Source: Oscheius dolichura
Lineage: Eukaryota > Nematoda > Chromadorea > Rhabditida > Rhabditidae
Reading direction: 5' to 3'
DNA length: 64,000 bases
Assembly (NCBI GenBank): GCA_932521035.1
Contig: OW051492.1
Location: forward strand, 7,254,001 to 7,318,000
Positions 36,455 to 46,939 of this stretch are shown here, piece after piece. The position numbers and the translations under genes were made by a program. Under the pieces are notes generated by a model that worked only from the letters and a program-made list of their open reading frames with translations, had not been told where the DNA came from and did not search any database. Position 1 is the first letter of the stretch; every line of letters starts with the position of its first letter.

Positions 36455-36937
36455 ATGTATCGTGTAATTTGCCGTAGCGTTACGACCACTGCGGAACAAG
36501 TGAATAGTCATGTCCCTAAAGGGCGTTTCCAACATTGGAGGAAACCGTAAGTTTTCATACAATGATTCCTTTAAAAAAACGTTTATAGGGTTTATCAAGC
36601 TCCACACGTGAACCCCCTTGAAGTAGGTCCAGATTTTACTTTTAAAGGCTCGTTTATTTTTCCCTAATTGTAGATTTTTCTTATTCAGACTCTCGAACAG
36701 TACATTTTACTTCCCATGTTCAAGTAGAGAATAAGTTAGACCAACTTCGTCTTGCAGTTAGTTTCTTATTACTATTGGTCCTCTAATCAAACGCTTTAGA
36801 ATGAAATTGTCAAGGCACTAAATGAAATCCAACAAATTGAAGAAGTGCATTCTAAAGCCGCAGAAAGGCGAACTTTGTTGGAAGCGGAAATAGAACAGTT
36901 AAAACCGACAGCGAAAGGAGAAAAGCTCTTATTTTGA
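36455..36937 (+). CDS. Probable mitochondrial ribosomal protein mL52
   Basis: ATG 36455 opens MYRVICRSVTTTAEQVNSHV, which could be a mitochondrial targeting leader (basic, no acidic residues at first). Exons join in phase: FQHWRKP, VYQAPHVNPLEVGPDFTFK, DSRTVHFTSHVQVENKLDQL, NEIVKALNEIQQIEEVHSKA and AERRTLLEAEIEQLKPTAKG, ending EKLLF, TGA at 36935. PDFTFKDSR followed by a charged helix matches, from memory, the PDWSYADGR block and helix of mL52. The match is short, so the name is tentative. Confidence 0.55.
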
Positions 36938-37106
36938 TTAGTTTTAGTTACTAATAAAGATGTCATATTTTTATTGTTTTTCTCGATTGTCTTTCTTATA
37001 TTAATCTAATCAAGAAATTGCCACTTTTTCCAACATTTTTGGAGAAGTGGAGCTCAAAAAATTAAAGGAACACGAAAGGGCAAGGTTTATTTACAGATTC
37101 TTTAGA

Positions 37107-37440
37107 TCATATTATCTTTTTCTCCATATGGATAGACATCTCCCATCGACGGCGAGCCGTGCTTGTTATCCTAGACACTATAATCATCCTTTTGGCTTGC
37201 TTACCTTTGGCAATACTCCTGCCGACTGCCACTGCAAATTCTTCTCGTCGCTGTAATAAGCCATGGTCTCGTAGTTTCGGAGATGCCTGAATTACTTTCA
37301 GGTCTTTTAGTTTGTTAATTGGCTTCTCAGCGTTTTCAACATTTTGTAACGAATCGACAAAATTCTCTGCATTATTGTGTGGAACAGCCGAAGGGCTACC
37401 GTTTGGTATGCATCGGGTCGAAAGAATTACCCTACGAATA
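37107..37440 (-). CDS. Unrecognised ORF, start unclear
   Basis: A minus-strand open frame reads RRVILSTRCIPNGSPSAVPH, NNAENFVDSLQNVENAEKPI, KDLKVIQASPKLRDHGLLQR, REEFAVAVGRSIAKGKQAKR, ending WEMSIHMEKKII with TGA at 37107. It is AT-rich with smooth codon use and looks coding, but it has no ATG near its left end and its beginning overlaps the stop of the next gene (37427). Either a short upstream exon is missing or this is a truncated gene at a compartment border. Confidence 0.35.
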
Positions 37441-38720
37441 GGGTAGATCGATGTTTAGTTGTAAATTGGGCAAAATAGGATAAATAGAACAAAATTCTGG
37501 CCCCAACCGGGACTTCTGAATATAACAGGGTAACCAGTGTTCTGGTGAATAGAATGCGGGAATTCTCCTTGGGTTGGCCCGTAAATGAACCCTGAGCCGA
37601 CGAATATCCCCCCAATTGATAGTGGACAAACTTGTATAGGTTCCAGACAATGTAGAGGAAGAAGACTTCGAGGATAGCTATGACCAGGTAGATGACGATG
37701 ATCATGACACCCATGAGGAAGGTGGCTGAAAAGGGACCGGATTAAGCCTCGGCTGGAGGAGGGGACGGACAGTCGTCACTCATGTAGTAGTTGGAGACAC
37801 CCAGCAGGTTGCGAATCCCCCGGTAGGCGCCGAAGATGAGGAGGACGGCCACGACGAGGGCGACGATTATGAGGAAGAGGATGAGGAAGATCTGGAAGGG
37901 GGATTAGAGGCGGACGGAGGAGGACGACTACTTGGGCACTGAGATGCGGGATGAGCCACCGGGGCTTCTCTCGGTAGATGGCGTAGAGGAGGAGGGCGAT
38001 AGCCAGAAGGATGATTACGACGGAGACAATACCTGAATTGGGGGAGGTGGAGGAGGAGGACCGGCAGGGGGAGACCGACGATGAACCAGAAGAAATACGA
38101 CGAGCCGAAGAGGTGGAAGTTGCGGCAGAGGCCGTAGACAGCGAGGAAGCACAGCAGCACCTCGACGACGGCCACAACCAGGCCGGCTACCTGGAAACAA
38201 TCTATGGTTGGGGGGGGGGAGGCATTCTCTTTAAATATAAAACAAGGAGGTAAATCAGCCTGGATTTTAGTTATTGATTGCCCGGGACAACTGCCCAAGA
38301 CTTGGGCGATATCCTGCCCTCCAGTACATGTTGAGAATTCTTGGGAAAAGCCTACCTTTAGACTAGAGCAGGGCACGTAGGCAGGGGCCATTCTGGCTCG
38401 TTTTTCTCGTTCCGGGAACTCGGCTTCTTCTCCACCGCCGCCTGTAACCAAAAGTAAACGGGAAGAAGGAGGCCGGTGTTTGCTGACTCAGAATTGTCGA
38501 GAACCAGCCCCGAAAAGGGAAGAGAACACACAAAATAATAATAATTGAAATGTTACCCGAGGGCATGAGGAGGATCAATGTGCGATCAGCGTTGTTGTAA
38601 AGGGACCCGGCTTTGCCATCAACAACCCCGCCGCCCCCGCCGACACCGTTGGCACCGCTGGGGCGCATCCGAACCGGCAGATAATGAGCCCGTCTGGCAG
38701 AAATGACCGAAGGAGGAGGG
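37427..38720 (-). CDS. Four-helix membrane protein, unrecognised
   Basis: Minus-strand exons in order: GANGVGGGGGVVDGKAGSLY with RTLILLMPSG (about 38665-38560), GGGEEAEFPEREKRARMAPA (38440-38365), then four membrane segments: VAGLVVAVVEVLLCFLAVYG and SSYFFWFIVGLPLPVLL (38195-38045), GIVSVVIILLAIALLLYAIY (38030-37945), IFLILFLIIVALVVAVLLIF (37890-37770) and MGVMIIVIYLVIAILEVFFL (37715-37640). A cytosolic tail (YKFVHYQLGGYSSAQGSFTG) follows; stop at 37427. Short introns separate the helices. Arrangement and size resemble LAPTM4/tetraspan-type proteins, but there is no CCG motif and I do not assign a family. The start exon is uncertain. Confidence 0.55.
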
Positions 38721-38930
38721 GACTGGGGACGAGGATGGGATACGGAAGGTCAGGGGCTGGAAGAGGCAGAGATCTTGGGAGAAAAAAGGGAACAGCTGCG
38801 GCCTGGAATAGAACAACGAGGCCGTGACGTAAAATATCAACTGCGACTGCTCGTTGCACGGGAATCAACACCTCTCAAAAGTAGGTGGCGGCTTGGAGAT
38901 GCTGGAACAGTGGGGAGGCTTTACCTTTGG

Positions 38931-39601
38931 GCAGTGTCTTTGGTGTGAGCTGGTGTCTCTTTCAACTGCACCTGTACATCCACCCCTCTGATGACATGCC
39001 CGCCTTCGTCCGGACTCTGATCTCCTCGATGAACGAGTCACTCTACAAGGGAAGGGATAACGGTCAGCGGACTCCCTTCCCCCTCGGCTACTCTTTTTTT
39101 TTTTGCTTCTACCAAATTTCTATCCTGCCACTGTTGGCAATCAAACGGACAACCTGATAGACCATATGAAGAAGGCGACCCTGGACGGGCATCCTTCTGA
39201 CCTATCGGCCGACCTCGTCCTCGCCTTCTCAAACAAAATAAGACGATTGATCCCCTGGTTGGTGTTTCTTCTCTCGTTCCATAATCGATTATCCCCAAAT
39301 TCGTAAAAAGAAAAGTGAGAGGTTCTCCAAATGGATGAGTTCCTCTCCGCGCTGCGGAATAAAAAGAGGAAGTCCGGAAGATGACGATCCGCTGTACCCG
39401 CCCCTACTACCCCCGGTTCATCGAAACCTACATGAATTTCCTCGTCGCCGCCTGCTCCTATCAAGAACTCGAAGTGGTGAGAACCCGGGCCAGCTGATCG
39501 TCTCAATAGACCGTCAATGGATACAAATCCTGGGGGATGCCGCCAGCCACAGGGGCAAGATAACCGCGAATGATCTGGGCTGTTCCCTTTATGATTACTA
39601 A
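38931..39601 (+). CDS. 3' part of an unrecognised gene
   Basis: Four exons join in phase: HLYIHPSDDMPAFVRTLISS with MNESLYKGRDN; HMKKATLDGHPSDLSADLVL with FSNKIRRLIP; CERFSKWMSSSPRCGIKRGS with a proline-rich run; and DRQWIQILGDAASHRGKITA ending DLGCSLYDY, TAA at 39599-39601. Junctions are near 39061/39162, 39259/39317 and 39478/39512. The first half is helical and mixed-charge; the third exon is disordered. No ATG was found for the start, which may lie upstream on the plus strand near 38.8 kb. I do not recognise the family. Confidence 0.45.
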
Positions 39602-39649
39602 TAAAGTCCACTATCTACAATCCCTAAAATATGGCTCATGTTGGGGAAG

Positions 39650-39806
39650 ATATAGGTCGTTGACGGCCGGGTCCCTCGCGTCCCGATAGTTCTTCTTCTT
39701 CTCATTCGAGGCTGTCTTATTCTTGGGATTAGTCGAAACATTGGGGCACATGGAGGGAAAGGGACTGGGTGGAATAGAGATGATCCCACAGGGACAGCCT
39801 GCCTGG
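39650..39806 (-). pseudogene. Inverted dead copy of the C2HC zinc-finger exon
   Basis: The minus strand here matches the plus-strand exon at about 42795-42950. The copy reads DHLYSTQSLSLHVPQCFD and then a stop, where the gene reads DRLYSTHSLSLHVSRCFD and continues NPKNKTPPKEKKK. Downstream the resemblance continues through the lysine/glutamate-rich part (AAGAATAAGACA, GAGAAGAAGAAGA). The finger's first cysteine pair is damaged and there is a stop after CFD, so it cannot make the protein. Confidence 0.8.
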
Positions 39807-40029
39807 CCCCAATCCCCATTGTGGGGTAACTGGCAGGCACTTGCTGCGCCCTTCCTGTCCGTTTCCCTCCGTCCAAGGCAATCTCCCTAATGGCTCCCGT
39901 GCCTCTTCCCCGGGAAGATGCGAAGTTGTCTCTATGACAACCCACTCCACTCGTCCCCTCGTCATCTGGCTTTTTCTTCGGGTTCCCTAATTCGGGCCAA
40001 GTCGTCAAGAAGCAATAGGTCTGTTCGTT

Positions 40030-40517
40030 ATTTCGGTTGCCACCTGTCTTCCCTTACGATGGCCCCTCTCTTCCTCTATATAATTGCCGACTTCTCTCTC
40101 CTGTCCCTACTTTCCTGACTCATCCTTAGTTCGGTTGCCACCTGTCTTCCCTTACGATGGCCCCTCTCTTCCTCTATATAATTGTCGACTTCTCTCTCCT
40201 GTCCCTACTTTCCTGACTCATCCTTATTTCGGTGGCCACCTGTCTTCCCTTACGATGGCCCCTCTCTTCCTCTATATAATTGCCGACTTCTCTCTCCTGT
40301 CCCTACTTTCCTGACTCATCCTTAGTTCGGTTGCCACCTGTCTTCCCTTACGATGGCCCCTCTCTTCCTCTATATAATTGTCGACTTCTCTCTCCTGTCC
40401 CTACTTTCCTGACTCATCCTTATTTCGGTGGCCACCTGTCTTCCCTTACGATGGCCCCTCTCTTCCTCTATATAATTGCCGACTTCTCTCTCCTGTCCCT
40501 ACTTTCCTGACTCATCC
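40030..40517. repeat. Five-copy 98-bp tandem array
   Basis: Units start (at CGGTKGCC) at 40034, 40132, 40230, 40328 and 40426, exactly 98 bp apart. Each holds CCACCTGTCTTCCCTTACGA, CCTCTCTTCCTCTATATAAT and TCTCTCCTGTCCCTACTTTC. Copies 2 and 4 share TTAGTTCGGTTGCC and ATAATTGTCGAC; copies 3 and 5 share TTATTTCGGTGGCC and ATAATTGCCGAC, so the array grew as a 196-bp dimer. Each unit contains CTATATAA, like a TATA box, about 500-1000 bp upstream of SHC. Confidence 0.95.
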
Positions 40518-41095
40518 GAGGTCCTCCTCCCTTCATCCTCCCCAGCTTATCGAACCACCGTCTATCTGTGGCCCCCCGGTCCTCCTCCAACAACCGCGAC
40601 TTCCTCCGCCCCGTATAAACCCTCATGTTTATTCATTTCCGCGGATAGTTCCCCTCTTCCCGTTGACAACTCTCCGGAATGACTCATCCGCCCCTACACG
40701 CCTATTTTCCTACCGGCAGCTTTTCGACTACACGCCCCACGGAGTCCTGCGTATTCTTACACCGCCTCCTTTGAACAGTGATTCACTTTTTCTCATTCTT
40801 GGCCATTTCTCACTTCCGTCTCGGGTGTTTTCCATTCTCAACCAAAGTACTATAACTTCTTCTTTTGGTGGACAGTTCGCCTTATCAAATTCCTCCAAAT
40901 TCTAGTCAATTTGATCAGGTTTCCACTATTTCAAAGGGAGAACCGCCATTTCTTACTTTGAAAACTAGCTGAATTTTGTTTAAACCAATTATTTTAGCAA
41001 CGTTTCTGTTCTAGAACTGCCTTGAACCCTTCCCCATGGATATAACTGAATATTTTCCCCCAATAACATTGATTGGATTAATTTCAGCTCGTTCG
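40518..41095. other. Upstream region of SHC, no recognised gene
   Basis: Pyrimidine-rich without supported exons. The open frame entering from the tandem array ends at 40905 and shows no family features. ATGGATATAACTG at 41036 is in frame with the SHC exon but is followed directly by TTTCAG at 41084-41089, which I prefer to read as intron end. Confidence 0.4.
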
Positions 41096-42570
41096 ATGAG
41101 CATCTCCCGAAAAGAAATAGAACATGATCTTTCGGTTGGCGGCCTCACTCAGCGTGTCCTGGTAATTCCCGTCCTCCCCTCCTCCGTACCACTTTTTTTC
41201 AGTATTTGGGCTTTCTGCCGGTAAAGGTGCCCGTCCACGAGATGACTCCCGACATGCGGTCGATGCTCCTCAAGTGAGTTCCCCCCGTCCCCCTCGATCC
41301 CCCTCCTCCAGGCACAGTATCGACTCCCTCGAGCTGCTCTCCGATGAAAAGGCACCGCCGCCTCGAAATTCTCTTATAACTTTGGTCAGTTCTAAAAGTC
41401 ACAAACACTAACAAAAGATAAGATTAGACCGGGAACCGGCATTAGTCACCTTTCCCAACGTCTGGGCCAGTCAGACACGGGTGTGTCCTTGATTCTATGG
41501 GGCTACTTTTCCCCGGGATCAGGACGTGGAAGAGTGCCAATCCCGGCTGAATACACACGTTTCAGATGCTGGGGGAGGCCAAGCTGATCAACAAACAGGT
41601 GGACATCGTCATCAGTGCCCAGTTCATTTCGCTCGTCAGGGACGACGGCTCGCCCATGCTCCGGGTGCCGATGAAGTTTACCTCGGTCATCGAGAGGATG
41701 GAACACAGTGACTGTATCGCCTTCATCGCTAAGCGGCTGGACGAGAGCCAGCGGCGGTGTACCGTCTTCAGGACGGATAAGTCCGAAACCGTCAGTTGGA
41801 CAGGGGAGACAGGGATGACAGACTGGATTTAGGCCGAGAGGATAATGCAGATAATGAGCCACGCCATGGCCATCTGCAACGAAGAGCAGGCCAGGGCAGA
41901 GGAGGAGCAGGCCAGTCCGTCTCCGTCGGGCAGCGCCACGCCCGTGGCCACGACGCCCGTCTATCCCTCGGTGAGGCATCTCCTTTATAGACCATTTATG
42001 GAATACAGATCGCCTTCCCTCCGTCGAACATCCCCTGCCCGCCCTTGCTCACCCCAGGAGCGACAGCACCTCGACGTAAGTATCGTCTTCTGTTGGAAGA
42101 GGCATTTCTTCTTTCAGGGCAGACACCCCTCCCCTGCCACAGGATCCGTGTAGGACCCCGAGCCACGGAGCTGGCCCAGTACCGATGGTATCACGGCTAC
42201 CTGACCCGTGGGGAGGCGGCGGCTCGAATCCGGCAGCCGGGTGACTTTCTAATCAGGTGGGTTGAGTCATTGCCCGGCTTATCAACTCGTGCCTTTTCAG
42301 AGAAAGCGAAAACCAGCGGGGACAGGTGATTGTCTCAGGGATCAGCGACAGCGGCGAGGAGAAACATCTCCTGCTTATCGACTCGGAGGGACGGGTACTG
42401 GAGATTTCTCATTTCACGGAGGATACGAGTCTGTTTAGGTGAAAACACAAGAGAAGGACTTCAATACGGTAGCGGAGCTGGTGAAGTATTACATGGAGAA
42501 GCAGACGCTGATAGCCATGGCCGGAGAGAACCAGATCCGACTGCTGTGGCCCATCGACCGGCCACACTGA
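41096..42570 (+). CDS. SHC-type adaptor (PTB + SH2)
   Basis: SHC adaptors link activated receptor tyrosine kinases to Ras. Exons give SISRKEIEHDLSVGGLTQRV, YLGFLPVKVPVHEMTPDMRS, then the PTB domain: MLGEAKLINKQVDIVISAQF, LRVPMKFTSVIERMEHSDCI, FIAKRLDESQRRCTVFRTDK and AERIMQIMSHAMAICNEEQA, matching the family's ITLTVS..DYVAYVAKD..ACHVLEC..QAFELRF order. A proline/serine linker follows, then SH2: YRWYHGYLTRGEAAARIRQP, GDFLIRESE (the FLIRES arginine), EEKHLLLIDSEGRV and the end ENQIRLLWPIDRPH, TGA at 42568. KHLLLxDxEGxV is typical of SHC SH2. The start is at ATG 41096 or possibly upstream. In the linker I see no clear YxN Grb2 motif. Confidence 0.85.
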
Positions 42571-42721
42571 CCCATCCCGGCCTCCTCCTCCATGACGCAG
42601 ATTCTCCCCCGCCATCGATTGACACAACCGTACCATATCTCCCACAGATCAGACAGAGCCTCGAGATTACCGTATCCAATGAATATTTCAAGAGATCTTT
42701 TCTGGTGCCCGCTTGTTTATT

Positions 42722-43428
42722 ATGGACATGATCCCCATCTGTCGTCATGGATACGCCGTGGTGTCGGTCCTCCTTCCGCGGATGGCGCTGGAGGTCTGTC
42801 CCCATTGTGATCGTCTCTATTCCACCCATTCCCTTTCCCTCCACGTGTCTCGATGTTTCGACAATCCGAAGAATAAGACACCCCCGAAGGAGAAGAAGAA
42901 GAGCAGTAGAGACGAGAGGAGGGACAGACCCCGGCCGTTGACGCGTTCCCTCTCGCGCAATTCTAATGGTAACTTTTGTTTAGGACAGTGAGCGCATTTG
43001 TTCCCTTTCAGCGACCCATAGAATCTGCTTCGTCTGTGGGAATGGCTACCCTGAAGAGGATCTCCAGGACCACGAGGAGAACTGCTTCCGAGGTGGGTCT
43101 CGTCCTCCTCCACCCCTAAAGAACCTTCCTTTCAGTGTGGCAACAAACGGCAGAACATCTAACTCCCACATTTATTGTCCGAGAACCTCAACGGGTCTGG
43201 CATCCCTCAGTCGACGGGACGAGGGACGTAACCAGGCAGAACTCCGTGGCCAGGGAACAGGTCAGGAGAGATGGCTGCCCGTATCCAGGAGAGGCATTTC
43301 AGGCCAGAACGGCCCAGAGGGTCAAGTGTCGGAATTGCGCGGCTCCGGTGCCGTTCTGGCAGGCCGTCGACCACAGCTGTACTCCCAGTCAGCCGGAGGT
43401 TCAGTTCTTCATTCCCCAACGAGCCTAA
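42722..43428 (+). CDS. C2HC-type zinc-finger protein
   Basis: Three small zinc fingers of the C2HC type are visible: CPHCDRLYSTHSLSLHVSRC, CFVCGNGYPEEDLQDHEENC and CRNCAAPVPFWQAVDHSC. Between the first and second lies a basic, disordered stretch (PPKEKKKSSRDERRDRPRPL). Exons join in phase near 42968/43012 and 43092/43136. ATG at 42722 (MDMIPICRHGYAVVSV) or 42782 (MALEVCPHC) starts the protein; stop TAA at 43426. The family (ZC2HC1-like) is found in animals, with some members in sperm and cilia; the role here is unknown. A dead inverted copy of the first finger lies at 39650-39806. Confidence 0.75.
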
Positions 43429-43681
43429 AATATCAATGGAATAAAAATATCACATAGTGCTTTGAGGTAGAACAGCGAGTGAGGTCCTGCACGGGCCGAG
43501 GCGGGTTGGGGGCGGCCGAGACTGGCATTCACACTTATTGGGATGTTTTTCAATCTCTGCCAGCCAAGCGAATAAGATTTGACCTTTGAGGCTAAGAGTC
43601 GAGCCAAGTTTTGGAATTTAGTCGTTGGCCACCGGCCTTTATCTCGATCTCCTCTCTTTTTCCCTGCCCATAATACTCACT

Positions 43682-43858
43682 TTATACGTAGAATTCCTTC
43701 CTTATCGGCGGCCTGCAGAGATCTTGAGCAGCCAGGTCGTATGACTGTGTGGAACAATACTTGACGTAGAAAACGACGCCGACGACGACGAGCAGTATCA
43801 CAGCTGCTACGATGGCCGCAACGAAGAAGGCCGCCTCTATCATTCCTCCCCTGAACAT
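43682..43858 (-). CDS. Tiny single-helix membrane protein (58 residues)
   Basis: Uninterrupted frame from ATG 43856-43858 to TAA 43682-43684. The sequence is MFRGGMIEAAFFVAAIVAAV then ILLVVVGVVFYVKYCS then TQSYDLAAQDLCRPPIRKEF and YV. One helix of about 28 hydrophobic residues is followed by a short tail with YDLAAQ and two cysteines. Codon use is GC-rich like the neighbours. It is short for automated callers, has a good context (GGCATGTTC) and is not repeated elsewhere in the window. I do not know a family for it. Confidence 0.5.
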   Translation of the reverse strand: MFRGGMIEAAFFVAAIVAAVILLVVVGVVFYVKYCSTQSYDLAAQDLCRPPIRKEFYV

Positions 43859-44530
43859 GCCATTTTTGAGAGGGAGTAGCGGGAGGAGGGAGACAAGAGG
43901 GCGGGTGTTGCGAGTTATTCTACTTCGTTTGAAATTTGAGCTCGGCCCGGAAACGGAGGCATCTGTTTTGGAAGGGGGAGGAGAGCCTCTCGTTAGGACG
44001 GCTTGTCAATTAAGCACTTGGCATTCATAGGGGAAGGGAGCTCATTGGTCGTCGAGGAGGAGGAGGATTAATAGGGTCGGCCGGGTGCTCCTTCTATGGA
44101 GATCGGGAGATATACTCTTGTCTCTGGTTTGGCAGCTTGATTAGAGTAAGAGGAGAACGCGTCGCGCCTTTATGAGAAGCCGGCGGCATCCGGAAAATAA
44201 CCTAAAAATAAGGCGGCTCTCGAGCTGCTCTGACGTAGATGTGATGTAAAAAGTTGACGTATAGCTCAGAGGTCGAGACAACAGAGACACTCGGCCCGTC
44301 CTCCTTTAATGGAAGGGCAGCCGATATTTTTGTGGAGGAGAGACTCTGGGGAGGAGGAAGGGGGCAGGAGCCATTCAAAGACGGCAATTATAGCCAGAGA
44401 GAAGGAAAAGCCATGGACGACGACGTGTTGTGTGTCCTGGGTCGAATTTGATTACAACCAGCTGGCACACAACAAACGAGAACATATGGACATTACACCA
44501 CGAGGAGGATGGCCCGGGGGCCTAATGGGT
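43859..44530. other. Intergenic, no recognised gene
   Basis: Between the small membrane protein and the 3' end of the GTPBP3 gene. Purine-rich tracts and short open frames only; none has supporting signals. Confidence 0.5.
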
Positions 44531-46132
44531 TTATTTGCCTATGCAGAACTGATTGAAGAGTCGGTCGAGGAGCTCCTCGCTCACCGTGTCCCCGGCTAAT
44601 TGGCCCAGGACACTTTTGGCATGTTCCAAATGGGTGCTGAGCAGGGCCGCGTCCACCACCACCAGAGCCTTCTCAAGAGCCTCCGTGGCCTCCCTGAACA
44701 GCACGTAATATGGAAGGAGGCAGGGACTCACTCTAATAGGGCCGGCTCTGCCAAACATGCTCCATCCTCCTCTGGACACATGTCGCTCAAAATATCTTGC
44801 AACGCTTCAATCAAGGGAGCCACTCCTGAAAAGGAACACTTCCGGCTTATCCTCATCTATCCAACCTTCCGTATTCAGGGCTGTGGTATGGACTACCGTA
44901 TACCGAGAGGAGAGGGTGTCATCCGAAGGAGAAGAGTGGAGATCGGCCTTATTCCGGACGAGGAGGATAGGCCTGTCTTCCGACATCTTCTATCAGTTTC
45001 GGTTATTAGAAACTATTGTGGGCCTACCTCTGTTTCCTTTACCAGGGACTGTACCTCCTCCGCGCTTGTGCCGGCCTCCGTCACCAAGAGGACGATATCC
45101 GCGTCTTGGAGTCGCTGCTTGGCCCGTCGGACGCCTTCCATTTCTATCCGGTCACTGGATTCCCTCAAGCCGGCCGTATCTGTCAATGTTATCGGCACGC
45201 CGTCAATGTCCATCTTCACCTAAAGTCTGTGCCCTCAGGGAGGACGACATGCTCAACTCGCCTCGAGAATGTCTCTCGTCGTGCCGGCAATCTCTGATAC
45301 GATGGCCACTTCCCTCCTGGCCAACGCGTTCAGAATGCTGCTCTTCCCCGTATTCGGCCGTCCGACCAATACTACTCGCAGTCCTCGGTGGATGATCTCC
45401 GCCGCTCGGCTTCTCCTCGTCAGCCCGTCCAATTCTTTCAAAACAGGGAAAATCATCTCCCTAAAATGGAATAGGTTCCTTCCCCAGAGGAGATGCCTGA
45501 TCTCCTGGTAGGAAGTGTCCACGTGTTCCTCGAAATCCATCAGGATGAACGACCTCATCACCAAGTCGGCCACTTTGTCCCTTAACGACTTTATGTGGTC
45601 TCCTGCTCTCATCTGGGCATAGGAAAGCCGTCTCTGCCTCTCTGTCTCCGAGTAGATCAAGTGGCGAAGGCCGTGGACCTCTTCCAAGTCCATTTTTCCG
45701 TTGTAAAATGCCCTAAATGGGGATGCCTATCTCTCACCAACCGGGGATAATAGACCTCTTTGTGAATTCTCCCCTTTCAGCTGGCCGGACGCCTTCAATG
45801 GAGGACAGGCGTCGTCCCAGGGCTTGGGCCACTGCTCTGCTTCCATGGACATACAGTTCTGTTGAGTCTTCTCCCGTGAATGTACTCGGCCCTGAGTAGA
45901 GATGCCCTCCTCGGGAGACGAGAGTGATCCTACCTGGCAGATAGACAGCCATGGCCGTGTCCAAGACTTTCGCGTCCGCTGTCCACAACTTCGTGTATCT
46001 CATTTCCCTCGGTTTCCATATTTTCTTATGGGAGATTTCTTGTAAAGCTGGGAGGCTTCGAGGCCCGGAGAGCCGGAAAACTGCGATGGCTGCGGGCAAA
46101 GCGCCAGAACTCAAGGCGAACACCGTAGACAT
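44531..46132 (-). CDS. GTPBP3: Mitochondrial tRNA modification GTPase (GTPBP3/MnmE)
   Basis: With MTO1/MnmG this enzyme modifies the wobble uridine of mitochondrial tRNAs. ATG 46132 gives [23 protein letters not shown] split at the family's usual IA.R.SG start; then [51 protein letters not shown], the G-domain [20 protein letters not shown] (P-loop GRPNTGKSS), [33 protein letters not shown] (DTAGLR) and LVRNKADL. The end is [21 protein letters not shown] at 44531. FCIGK is the diagnostic MnmE tail whose cysteine is catalytic. There are about seven short introns. The start lacks an obvious mitochondrial leader, so an upstream exon may be missing. Confidence 0.9.
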
Positions 46133-46272
46133 CTCTGTAACCTGTAAGGATTCCAGCGGGCAGATCAGAAAGATAGAAAGTCGGTGTGCATTTCAGAGAG
46201 AAAAGAGGAAAGAGGATAAGGGTAGATGGTTTATGACACGGGCATATTATCGTCTAATAAGAGGAGGGAGTA

Positions 46273-46939
46273 TCACAGCCGTTGTCTTTGTTTGAGGACC
46301 TCAATACAGTCGTCGATACTGGGGATGATGTATTTGGGATCAAACATGTAGTTGATGAGGCCGGGAGGACATCGAACTCGGCTGAGCTGATGCACGGGGA
46401 AAGATTTACGGAGTTGGAGGCGAGCGAGATACTGTAGGCGCGGGAGGAGATCTATCCGGGAGAGGGGGATGGTCAGCCGCAGCTGCGTCGCCTCGGCCTC
46501 CCCTCCCCGGCGGTGGTGGAGCATGTGGCCACTGTCAGATGTGGTATACTGTAATAACCGATATAGGGAAAAGGGGGAAAAAGCGGACCTGGATCAATTT
46601 CTCCATGACTTGGACGACGCTATCGTCGCGGGTGATCGACGCTAGTTGGGAGTAGGCGCTTTTCTCAATCCTGGAGTGGGTGGCTTTCCCTGAAGATTAA
46701 AGGCATCCTCTCCTTTTAAAATGATTACCGTCGAAGCGATATGAGAGGGTGAAGAGGTGATTTTCACTGCGACTGTCCCTCAGAAGGAAGGTACCCTCCT
46801 CACAGAGGAGCAGCATCCTCTCGGCGTCTTTCCACGACAAGTCGCCCCAGTACCTGGAAGGATCAGCGATGGAGAAGGGGGAGACAAACCAGGAGCAGGC
46901 CTTGATTTCGACCATGCGGTCGGCCCAAGAACGCGTCAT
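46273..46939 (-). CDS. SOCS-family protein (SH2 + SOCS box)
   Basis: SOCS proteins bind phosphotyrosines on receptors and recruit Cullin-5 ligase. The frame gives SRYWGDLSWKDAERMLLLCE, GTFLLRDSRSENHLFTLSYR (SH2 core with FLLRDS), ATHSRIEKSAYSQLASITRD and then the C-terminal SOCS box: SRIDLLPRLQYLARLQLRKS (BC-box LQYLARLQL) and PPGLINYMFDPKYIIPS. TGA at 46273-46275. Introns of about 30-40 bp follow GNHF and KLIQ. ATG 46939 (MTRSWADRMVE) is my start; in-frame codons continue upstream to an acceptor at about 46985, so a further exon is possible. The lack of a long N-terminal region resembles CIS/SOCS2 rather than SOCS5-7. Confidence 0.82.

Noticed and set aside
40030-40517. CRISPR-like repeat array
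   Set aside because: Repeats are contiguous without unique spacers, and the genome is eukaryotic.
40084-40905. Open frames of up to 175 codons across the 98-bp tandem array
   Set aside because: The unit length is not a multiple of three, frames change from copy to copy and all three are open by composition; no splice or family support.
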